In this document: piece after piece, positions 1 to 5,762 of the stretch | Position numbering within the stretch: position 1 is the stretch's first letter | Layout: each line of letters starts with the position of its first letter | From: Alphaproteobacteria bacterium | Lineage (GTDB): Bacteria > Pseudomonadota > Alphaproteobacteria > Rhodobacterales > Rhodobacteraceae | Length of the DNA: 8,297 bases | NCBI GenBank assembly: GCA_030428025.1 | Contig: JAUIBJ010000122.1 | Coordinates: 1-8,297 of the forward strand | Direction of reading: 5' to 3' | Translations under genes and position numbers: made by a program | Notes under the pieces: generated by a model | What the model was told of the DNA's origin: nothing | Databases searched by the model: none | The model's input: only the letters and a program-made list of their open reading frames with translations

Positions 1-1
1 C

Positions 2-436
2 CCCAATCCGGCGGGGCGCAGTATGCTTGACGGAGAAACCCGGATCGTCGATCTCGATCTGACCGAGCAGAACCGGGAACTTGCACGTTCATTTGCCGAA
101 ACCGTGCTCGTCGGCGGCCGGACAGACCGTATCGGAGAGTTCGTCGATGCTGCACTTATCCAGCACAATCCGGACATGGCCGATGGTGTGGGCGCGTGGC
201 GGGAGGCGCTCGAGACTGTTCAGGATGGTGCACCTGTCATCAGGTACGACCGGGTTCACCGGGTTCTTGCCGAGGGCAATTTCGTCCTGTGCGTCAGCGA
301 AGGCATGCGCAGCGGGGCGCATTCCAGCTTCTACGACCTTTTCAGGCTCGCGGATGGCCGCATCGCAGAGCATTGGGACACCATCGAAACCATTCCACCG
401 CGCAGCGCGTGGAAGAATGAGAACGGCAAATTCTGA
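2..436 (+). CDS. SnoaL-like / NTF2-fold family protein, C-terminal part (5' end outside window)
   Basis: This encodes a small alpha+beta cone-fold protein of the SnoaL-like/NTF2 superfamily, a fold used by polyketide cyclases, isomerases and many proteins of unknown role; substrate and reaction cannot be told here. The visible segments are IQHNPDMADG, YDRVHRVLAEGNFVLCVSEG, FYDLFRLADGRIAEHWDTIE and a C-terminal PPRSAWKNENGKF, typical of the SnoaL-like group of predicted aldol-condensation-type enzymes (COG4922-like). There is an ATG at 23 that would give 137 residues, but the frame stays open back to base 2 and reads NPAGRS before that Met. From memory, relatives of this subgroup are often about 260 residues long with two such domains, and this segment resembles the second. 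I therefore infer that the gene begins upstream and 23 is an internal Met. It is co-directional with the TSUP genes, but a 120-bp gap with its own palindrome suggests a separate transcription unit. Confidence 0.75.
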   Translation, partial: PNPAGRSMLDGETRIVDLDLTEQNRELARSFAETVLVGGRTDRIGEFVDAALIQHNPDMADGVGAWREALETVQDGAPVIRYDRVHRVLAEGNFVLCVSEGMRSGAHSSFYDLFRLADGRIAEHWDTIETIPPRSAWKNENGKF

Positions 437-473
437 CCGCTGAGCCGCTCCGTGCTGCGCGATATGAAGTGCA

Positions 474-490
474 GGTCACAACATGTGACC
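474..490. promoter_or_regulatory. Perfect palindrome upstream of TSUP copy A, candidate operator
   Basis: GGTCACA-ACA-TGTGACC is an inverted repeat with 7-bp arms and a 3-bp centre. Its centre lies 75 bp before the preferred ATG at 557 and about 40 bp before the TTGCAA box. The position would fit an activator or an upstream repressor site. The half-site orientation is opposite to the CRP consensus (TGTGA-N6-TCACA), so I do not assign a regulator family. The core recurs in front of copy B. Confidence 0.5.
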
Positions 491-521
491 GGGCCTTTCG
501 CGCTCCGAGCATTCTGCCGAC

Positions 522-551
522 TTGCAAATCGGGCAGACATGGGACTATGGG
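522..551 (+). promoter_or_regulatory. Candidate promoter of TSUP copy A
   Basis: TTGCAA (522-527) is followed after 18 bp by TATGGG (546-551), a weak match to a housekeeping -35/-10 pair. Both boxes are unchanged in copy B (1564-1593) although bases between them differ. Transcription from it would start near 557, at the preferred ATG itself, which would make the mRNA leaderless or nearly so. This is inference from spacing only. Confidence 0.3.
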
Positions 552-556
552 GCAAC

Positions 557-1474
557 ATGCATATCTACCTTCCCATCGCCGGGGTTGCCGTGAACGCTTT
601 CCTTTTGCTGGGGCTGGGGGGGCTGGTCGGCGTCCTCTCTGGGATGTTCGGCGTGGGCGGCGGCTTTCTTCTGACACCGCTTCTGTTCTTCATCGGCATC
701 CCGCCCGCGGTCGCGGTGGCCACGGGCGCGGCCCAGATCGTGGCCGCGTCCTTTTCCGGCGTGCTCGCGCATCTGCGGCGCAAGACGGTCGACCTGAAGA
801 TGGGCAGCGTGCTTCTGATCGGCGGGTTGATCGGTGCCGGCCTGGGCGTCTTCGTCTTCAACTACCTCAAGTCGGTGGGTCAGGTCGATCTGCTGGTGAA
901 GCTCTGCTATGTGGTTTTTCTGGGCATCATCGGCATCCTGATGTTCTTCGAAAGCCTGCGCGCCATCCGCCGGTCGCGCCGGCCCGGCGCCGTGCCGATA
1001 CGGAAAAAGCACAACTGGATGCACGGGCTGCCCTTCAAGATGCGCTTCCAGACAAGCGGCCTTTACATCAGCGTCATCCCGCCGCTTCTGGTCGGGCTGT
1101 CAGTGGGGGTGCTGGCGGCGATCATGGGCGTGGGCGGCGGCTTCATCATGGTGCCGGGGATGATCTATCTTCTGAAGATGCCCACAAAAGTGGTGATCGG
1201 CACCTCGTTGTTTCAGATCATCTTCGTCACCGCCTTCACCACGCTCCTGCACGCCAGCACCAACCACACCGTCGATGTGGTTCTGGCGGTCATGCTGCTG
1301 GTGGGCGGGGTCGTGGGCGCGCAGGTGGGCACCATCCTCAGCACGCGGATGAAGGCAGAACAGCTGCGTATCCTGCTGGCGTTGCTTGTTGTGGCGGTCT
1401 GTTTCAAGCTGGCGCTCGACCTGCTTCTCGTGCCGGCGGATGTCTACACCCTTGCGCCTTTGAAGGGCGTCTGA
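557..1474 (+). CDS. TSUP (TauE/SafE) family anion exporter, copy A
   Basis: This is an inner-membrane transporter of the TSUP family (PF01925), whose members move sulfite, sulfoacetate, thiosulfate or related sulfur and organic anions; the substrate here is unknown. The protein has 305 residues and is hydrophobic, with about eight membrane segments in two homologous halves. The halves are marked by GMFGVGGGF (residues 29-37) and IMGVGGGF (189-196), each followed by a PPAVAVAT or PTKVVIGT stretch. A basic linker (about 135-165, many Arg/Lys) separates them. Cys117 and Cys282 are conserved in copy B. The ATG at 557 (MHIYLPIA) is preferred because the first membrane segment follows at once and copy B has the matching start. 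ATG 539 or GTG 452 would add 6 or 35 residues, with no better ribosome site. Compared with copy B it has Gly57 and Ala59 in place of Glu57 and Asn59, just after the first motif, and Lys207 in place of Gly. Confidence 0.9.
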   Translation: MHIYLPIAGVAVNAFLLLGLGGLVGVLSGMFGVGGGFLLTPLLFFIGIPPAVAVATGAAQIVAASFSGVLAHLRRKTVDLKMGSVLLIGGLIGAGLGVFVFNYLKSVGQVDLLVKLCYVVFLGIIGILMFFESLRAIRRSRRPGAVPIRKKHNWMHGLPFKMRFQTSGLYISVIPPLLVGLSVGVLAAIMGVGGGFIMVPGMIYLLKMPTKVVIGTSLFQIIFVTAFTTLLHASTNHTVDVVLAVMLLVGGVVGAQVGTILSTRMKAEQLRILLALLVVAVCFKLALDLLLVPADVYTLAPLKGV

Positions 1475-1517
1475 CAGGCCAAGGGCCGCCTCGGGCTCAC
1501 GCGGCTGTAAGTCCAGT

Positions 1518-1530
1518 TCACAACATGTGA
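1518..1530. promoter_or_regulatory. Palindrome upstream of TSUP copy B, candidate operator
   Basis: TCACA-ACA-TGTGA repeats the 13-bp core of the palindrome before copy A, again centred 75 bp before the ATG. The longer 17-bp symmetry of copy A is broken by one mismatched pair here (T at 1517 against T at 1531), so copy B may be bound more weakly. The regulator is unknown. Confidence 0.45.
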
Positions 1531-1563
1531 TCGGGCCTCTCGCGCCCTGCGCGTGCTGGCGAC

Positions 1564-1593
1564 TTGCAAACCGGGTTGACATGGGGCTATGGG
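1564..1593 (+). promoter_or_regulatory. Candidate promoter of TSUP copy B and the downstream TIGR02186 gene
   Basis: TTGCAA (1564-1569), an 18-bp spacer and TATGGG (1588-1593) match the copy A arrangement exactly. A closer -35 match, TTGACA (1576-1581), lies inside the spacer but has no -10 at a useful distance. If used, the promoter would start transcription at or next to the ATG at 1599. Confidence 0.28.
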
Positions 1594-1598
1594 GCATC

Positions 1599-2516
1599 AT
1601 GCAGATCTACCTTCCCATCGCCGAGGTTTCGGTCAACGCCTTCCTGCTTCTGGGGCTCGGTGGGCTGGTGGGAATTCTCTCTGGCATGTTCGGCGTCGGC
1701 GGCGGGTTTCTGATGACCCCGCTTCTGTTCTTCATCGGCATTCCACCGGCAGTGGCGGTGGCGACCGAGGCCAACCAGATCGTCGCCTCGTCCTTTTCGG
1801 GCGTGCTGGCCCATCTCAGGCGCAAGACCGTGGATCTCCGAATGGGCACGGTGCTACTGGTGGGCGGCCTCATCGGCGCGGGCTTTGGCGTGATCATCTT
1901 CAATTACCTGAAATCGCTGGGTCAGGTCGATCTGCTGGTGCGGCTCTGCTATGTGGCCTTTCTGGGCGTGATCGGCGGGATAATGTTCATCGAAAGCCTG
2001 CGTGCTATCCGGAAGTCGCGCAGGGGCGGCGGCGCTCCCACACGCAAGCGGCATAACTGGGTCCACAAGCTGCCATTCAAGATGCGCTTCCGCACCTCCG
2101 GCCTTTACATCAGTGTCATCCCCCCGGTGCTGGTGGGCGTGTCGGTGGGTGTGCTGGCGGCGATCATGGGCGTGGGCGGCGGCTTTATCATGGTGCCGGC
2201 GATGATCTATCTACTGGGCATGCCGACCAAGGTGGTCGTTGGCACATCGCTCTTCCAGATTATCTTCGTCACCGCTTTCACCACCCTTCTGCACGCCACC
2301 ACGAACTTCACGGTGGATGTGGCGCTCGCGGTGCTGCTGCTGGTGGGCGGTGTGATCGGCGCGCAGATCGGTACGACGATCGGGACGCGGATGAAAGCCG
2401 AACAGCTGCGCATTCTGCTGGCGATCATGGTTCTGGCGGTGTGCGGCAAGCTCGCGCTCGACCTGCTGCTGGTGCCTTCCGAGCTTTACACGCTCGGTGA
2501 TGTGGGAGGACACTGA
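1599..2516 (+). CDS. TSUP (TauE/SafE) family anion exporter, copy B
   Basis: This is the second 305-residue TSUP-family inner-membrane transporter, about 80% identical to copy A and probably exporting a sulfur-containing or organic anion. It has the same two-half architecture, with GMFGVGGGF (29-37) and IMGVGGGF (189-196) and a basic central linker. Glu57 and Asn59 (VAVATEANQIVASSF) match what I remember of most Rhodobacterales relatives, so copy B is probably the ancestral-type copy. The start MQIYLPIAE at 1599 is typical of relatives; ATG 1581 and GTG 1527 are longer alternatives without clear ribosome sites. Only 2 bp separate its stop from the ATG of the TIGR02186 gene, and that gene's Shine-Dalgarno lies inside its last codons, so the two genes are co-transcribed and probably translationally linked. 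Differences from copy A are scattered, with clusters in the linker and at the C-terminus. Confidence 0.92.
   Translation: MQIYLPIAEVSVNAFLLLGLGGLVGILSGMFGVGGGFLMTPLLFFIGIPPAVAVATEANQIVASSFSGVLAHLRRKTVDLRMGTVLLVGGLIGAGFGVIIFNYLKSLGQVDLLVRLCYVAFLGVIGGIMFIESLRAIRKSRRGGGAPTRKRHNWVHKLPFKMRFRTSGLYISVIPPVLVGVSVGVLAAIMGVGGGFIMVPAMIYLLGMPTKVVVGTSLFQIIFVTAFTTLLHATTNFTVDVALAVLLLVGGVIGAQIGTTIGTRMKAEQLRILLAIMVLAVCGKLALDLLLVPSELYTLGDVGGH
2504..2510 (+). promoter_or_regulatory. Strong Shine-Dalgarno for the TIGR02186 gene
   Basis: GGGAGGA lies 8 nt before the ATG at 2519 and inside the end of TSUP copy B. It is the strongest ribosome site in the window and fixes the start of the downstream gene. Confidence 0.75.
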
Positions 2517-2518
2517 TC

Positions 2519-3277
2519 ATGTGCCGCCTGCTGGCCCTGCTTCTGCTGCTAGCCTTTCCGGCCGAAGCGGAAGAGGTCGTGCTCGGCCTCAGCCAGAACG
2601 AAGTGGCGATCACCGCCAATTTCGACGGTTCGCATATCCTGATCTTCGGGGCGGTGAAACGCGAGGAACCGATCCCGAAAGGGGCACCGCTGCAGGTCGT
2701 GGTCACCGTCTCGGGCCCCTCGAAGCCGGTGATGGTCCGCCGGAAGGAACGCCGCTTCGGCATCTGGGTGAATACCGACAGCGTGCTGGTGGACAGCGCG
2801 CCCAGCTTCTACGCCGTGGCGACAAGTGCGCCCTTTGACGAGGTGCTGACCGATGTGGAGGATCTGCGCCACCGCGTCTCGATCGAACGCGCCATCCGCT
2901 CGGTCGGGGCGGCGATGCATATTCGGGGCGCCCAGGCCTTCGCCGATGCGGTGGTGCGGATAAGGGAACGCGCGGGGCTCTACCGAATCCTCGAAAATTC
3001 CGTGGCAGTCGATCAGCAGACTTTGTTCCGCACGGCCATCGACATGCCGGCGAACCTGACGGAAGGCGACTATTCCACCCGCATATTCCTCACCCGCGAC
3101 GGAGAGGTCGTGAATATCTACGAGACCACGATCGATGTCCGAAAAGTGGGGCTGGAGCGCTGGCTATTCAATCTCTCGCGCGAACAGCCTCTGCTTTACG
3201 GGCTGATGTCGCTGGCAATCGCCATCGCCGCAGGCTGGGGCGCCTCGGCCGCGTTCCGGATGTTGCGGCAGGGATAG
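2519..3277 (+). CDS. TIGR02186 / Alph_Pro_TM family membrane-anchored periplasmic protein
   Basis: The protein has 252 residues and belongs to the uncharacterised alphaproteobacterial family TIGR02186 (Alph_Pro_TM, PF09608), recognised from EVVLGLSQNEVAITANFDG, GAVKREEPIPKG, VRRKERRFGIWVN and VRKVGLERWLFNLSREQPLLYG. An N-terminal signal peptide (CRLLALLLLLAFP, probable cut after Ala17 in AEA) precedes a soluble region of about 200 residues. A single membrane segment follows near 225-246 (LAIAIAAGWGASAAF), with a short basic cytoplasmic tail. The expected topology is a periplasmic domain held in the inner membrane. No catalytic motif is apparent, and the mature part has no cysteine, which argues against a thiol or metal-Cys role. 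It is tightly coupled to TSUP copy B (2-bp gap). The inferred role is an accessory or substrate-capture partner of the transporter; the molecular function is unknown. Confidence 0.9.
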   Translation: MCRLLALLLLLAFPAEAEEVVLGLSQNEVAITANFDGSHILIFGAVKREEPIPKGAPLQVVVTVSGPSKPVMVRRKERRFGIWVNTDSVLVDSAPSFYAVATSAPFDEVLTDVEDLRHRVSIERAIRSVGAAMHIRGAQAFADAVVRIRERAGLYRILENSVAVDQQTLFRTAIDMPANLTEGDYSTRIFLTRDGEVVNIYETTIDVRKVGLERWLFNLSREQPLLYGLMSLAIAIAAGWGASAAFRMLRQG

Positions 3278-3482
3278 GGCTGCGGATCCCGCGCGAAGAA
3301 CCGAGTCGGAATTCCTTGGAAATTGAAACGGTGTTCCCCCGCGCGAAACAGCGGCCGAAATCCGCTGCGCATAGCGGCGGCGCGCCCGACGCCGAAACTC
3401 TCCGCACCCAGAAAGACGCAGGCGGCAATCTCCAGCGCATTCCCGGATGACGCTCCTCCCCAACCGTGCTAGGTCAACGCTC
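3278..3482. other. 205-bp intergenic region upstream of rnr
   Basis: No convincing coding sequence is seen on either strand. There is a small inverted repeat, CCGCT-N6-AGCGG (3362-3377), without a T-tract. CCCGCGCGAA occurs twice, near 3289 and 3340. A GGGAT-N10-ATCCC hairpin (3271-3290) overlaps the stop of the preceding gene but also lacks a T-tract, so it is not a convincing intrinsic terminator. The rnr promoter must lie here or upstream. Confidence 0.4.
3447..3475 (+). promoter_or_regulatory. Weak candidate promoter of rnr
   Basis: ATGACG (3447-3452), a 17-bp spacer and TAGGTC (3470-3475) give the right geometry for a sigma-70 promoter. Alphaproteobacterial -35 boxes resemble TTGACG, but the -10 match is poor. 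The transcript would begin near the ATG at 3483. The same bases AGGT (3471-3474) could instead serve as a weak Shine-Dalgarno, 8 nt from the ATG. Only one of these roles is likely. Confidence 0.25.
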
Positions 3483-5756
3483 ATGAGCCACACGCCCTCG
3501 AAGGACGAAATCCTGAAATGGATTTCCGACAATCCGACCCTCACCTCGAAACGCGACATCGCCAAGGCCTTCGGGATCAAGGGCGCCGCGCGGATCGACC
3601 TCAAGCGCATGCTGAAGGAGCTCGAGTCCGAGGGGCATCTGGAAAAGCGCAAAAAGACCTATCGCGACCCCGAGCGCCTGCCGCCGGTCACCGTGTTGCA
3701 GGTGGCGGGACAGACGAAGGATGGAGAGCTTCTGGCCAAGCCATTGGAATGGCATGGCGAGGGGGTGGAGCCGGTGGTGCTGGTCCTGCCGCGCGCCTCG
3801 GATCCTGCCCTCGGACAGGGCGACCGCATCCTTGCCCGCCTGCAGGAGGTCAAGGGCGAGGATCATCACTACGAGGCGCGGCTCATACGCCGGATCGGCA
3901 CCAATCCGCGCAAGGTGCTGGGCATCTTCCGCAAGCGCACCGAGGGCGGCCGCATCCTGCCCATCGACAAGGGCGACGGCAAGGAATGGTCGGTGCCGGC
4001 CGACGCCACCGGCGGCGCGAAGGACGGCGAGTTGGTGGAGGCCGAGCAATCCGGGCCAAAGGGCCGGCTGGGCCTGCCCCGCGCCCGTGTGGTCGAGCGG
4101 CTGGGCGACCCATCTGCCCCAAAAGCCGTCTCGCTCATTGCCATTCACCAGCATGGCATCCCAGATGATTTCCCCGACGAGGTGATCGCCGAAGCCGACG
4201 GCATGAAGCCCGCGGGCCTGAAAGGCCGGGAAGACCTGCGCGATATGCCGCTTGTCACCATCGACCCTTCGGATGCCCGCGACCATGACGATGCGGTCTG
4301 GGCTCATTCCGACGACGACCCGAGAAACGAGGGCGGCCATGTCCTCTGGGTGGCGATCGCCGATGTGGCGCGCTACGTCACCCCCGGATCAGCGCTCGAT
4401 GCCGAGGCGCGCAAGCGCGGCAATTCCAGCTATTTCCCCGACCGCGTGGTGCCGATGCTGCCCGACCGCCTGTCGGGCGACCTGTGCAGCCTGCACGAAG
4501 GTGTGCCACGCGCCTGCATCGCCGTGCGCATGCAGATCGACGCCCATGGAGAAAAGATCGGGCACCGGTTCCTGCGCGGGCTGATGCGCTCCGCCGCCTC
4601 GCTGACCTATCAGGAGGTGCAGCAGGCGATGGACGGCGCGCCGAACGACAAGTGCGGCCCGCTGATGGAGGAGGTGATCGCGCCCCTCTTTGCCGCCCAT
4701 GAAGCCCTGAAGGAAGCCCGCCGCCGGCGCCAGCCGCTTGACCTCGACCTGCCCGAACGCAAGGTGGAGCTTTCCGAGGAAGGCAAGGTCGTCTCGGTCG
4801 ATTTCGCCGACCGGCTGGAGGCGCACAAGCTGATCGAGGAATTCATGGTGCTGGCCAATGTGGCCGCCGCCGAGACGCTGATCGCCAAGAAATCCCCCCT
4901 GCTCTTCCGCGTCCACGAGGAACCGCCGCCCGAAAAGCTCGACACGCTGCGCGAGGTGGCCGAAAGCGCCGGTCTGGTTCTGGCCAAGGGGCAGGTTCTG
5001 CGCACCTCGCATCTCAACCAACTCCTGCATGCTGCCGCCGGCACCGATCATTCCGACGTCATCAACATGTCGACCCTGCGGGCGATGACACAGGCCTATT
5101 ACGCGCCGTCGAATTTCGGCCATTTCGGACTGGCGCTGCAGGCTTACGCGCATTTCACCTCGCCCATCCGCCGCTATGCCGACCTGATCGTGCACCGCGC
5201 GCTCATCTCGGCCCATGGCTGGGGCGAGGACGGGCTGAGCCCGGCCGATATCGACCGACTGGAGGGCACCGCCGAGCATATCAGCGAGACCGAGCGCCGC
5301 TCGATGACCGCCGAGCGCGACACCAACGACCGCTATCTCGCCGCCTATCTCTCAGAACGGGTGGGCGAGGAATTCACCGGGCGGATCAGCGGCGTGGCCC
5401 GCTTCGGCGTTTTCGTACGGCTCGACGGCACCGGGGCGGACGGGCTCATTCCGGTACGGGCCCTGGGCCGCGAGTTCTTCCATTTCGACCGCGAGGCCGG
5501 CACGCTGATGGGCGCCGATACCGGGCTGACGATCGGGCTTGGCCAGCGGGTCACCGTCCGGCTGGCCGAAGCGGCGCCGGTCACCGGCGGGCTGGCGCTC
5601 GATCTGGTCAGCCTCGACGGCACGTCCCCGCAGAAGGGCCCTGCGCCCTCCCGCGGCAAGGGCAAGGCGAAGGGCAGGCCGGTCAAACGCAAGCCCGCCC
5701 GCGCCGCCAAGAAGGACGCCAAGGTGAAGCGCAAGGTCAAACGCAGCCGACGCTGA
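3483..5756 (+). CDS. rnr: Ribonuclease R (RNB-family 3'-5' exoribonuclease)
   Basis: RNase R is a cytoplasmic, processive 3'-5' exoribonuclease that degrades structured RNA, including rRNA, mRNA and trans-translation substrates. The protein has 757 residues, near the family norm. In order it has: an N-terminal winged helix (about 1-60, LTSKRDIAKAFGIKGAARID); OB-type cold-shock domains (about 70-230); the RNB domain with TIDPSDARDHDDAV, where Asp261, Asp267, Asp269 and Asp270 match E. coli D272, D278, D280 and D281; the RNB signature AHFTSPIRRYADLIVHRAL (from 556); an S1 domain (about 627-710); and a Lys/Arg-rich tail (about 714-757). The ATG at 3483 (MSHTPSKDEIL) is chosen because relatives begin just before this helix; ATG 3447 would add 12 residues unlike the family. 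It stands alone on its strand, 205 bp after the TIGR02186 gene, and converges on the antiporter gene. Confidence 0.97.
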   Translation: MSHTPSKDEILKWISDNPTLTSKRDIAKAFGIKGAARIDLKRMLKELESEGHLEKRKKTYRDPERLPPVTVLQVAGQTKDGELLAKPLEWHGEGVEPVVLVLPRASDPALGQGDRILARLQEVKGEDHHYEARLIRRIGTNPRKVLGIFRKRTEGGRILPIDKGDGKEWSVPADATGGAKDGELVEAEQSGPKGRLGLPRARVVERLGDPSAPKAVSLIAIHQHGIPDDFPDEVIAEADGMKPAGLKGREDLRDMPLVTIDPSDARDHDDAVWAHSDDDPRNEGGHVLWVAIADVARYVTPGSALDAEARKRGNSSYFPDRVVPMLPDRLSGDLCSLHEGVPRACIAVRMQIDAHGEKIGHRFLRGLMRSAASLTYQEVQQAMDGAPNDKCGPLMEEVIAPLFAAHEALKEARRRRQPLDLDLPERKVELSEEGKVVSVDFADRLEAHKLIEEFMVLANVAAAETLIAKKSPLLFRVHEEPPPEKLDTLREVAESAGLVLAKGQVLRTSHLNQLLHAAAGTDHSDVINMSTLRAMTQAYYAPSNFGHFGLALQAYAHFTSPIRRYADLIVHRALISAHGWGEDGLSPADIDRLEGTAEHISETERRSMTAERDTNDRYLAAYLSERVGEEFTGRISGVARFGVFVRLDGTGADGLIPVRALGREFFHFDREAGTLMGADTGLTIGLGQRVTVRLAEAAPVTGGLALDLVSLDGTSPQKGPAPSRGKGKAKGRPVKRKPARAAKKDAKVKRKVKRSRR

Positions 5757-5762
5757 ACCGGG

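Larger units (their letters stand above)
467..2495 (+). repeat. Tandem duplication, period 1042 bp (promoter plus TSUP gene, two copies)
   Basis: Copy A covers about 467-1453 and copy B about 1509-2495. Every landmark is offset by exactly 1042 bp: the palindrome centre (482 and 1524), the TTGCAA box (522 and 1564), the probable ATG (557 and 1599) and the stop codon (1474 and 2516), so no net indel separates them. About 80 of 95 bases upstream of the ATG match. The longest identical run I noticed is 35 nt (1109-1143 and 2151-2185), over the second GVGGG motif. Similarity fades in the last codons; the 3' flanks are unrelated. The many synonymous differences and roughly 80% protein identity (counted by eye) point to an old, retained duplication, not an assembly error. 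Confidence 0.88.

Noticed and set aside
474..490. CRP/FNR-type binding site
   Set aside because: The arms are TCACA then TGTGA with a 3-bp gap, the reverse order and wrong spacing for CRP (TGTGA-N6-TCACA). FNR sites (TTGAT-N4-ATCAA) do not match.
467..2495. The two TSUP copies as an assembly artefact or a transposon-borne repeat
   Set aside because: The copies differ at about one residue in five and at many synonymous sites, so they are not a misassembly. No terminal inverted repeats or transposase are present.
3362..3377. CCGCT-N6-AGCGG hairpin upstream of rnr as a riboswitch or terminator
   Set aside because: The stem is only 5 bp with no T-tract and no conserved riboswitch core. In DNA this GC-rich such repeats are common.
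3474..5279. Two long minus-strand frames (288 and 296 residues) inside rnr
   Set aside because: rnr on the plus strand has full domain and catalytic-residue support. The antisense frames come from codon bias, with no ribosome sites or motifs.
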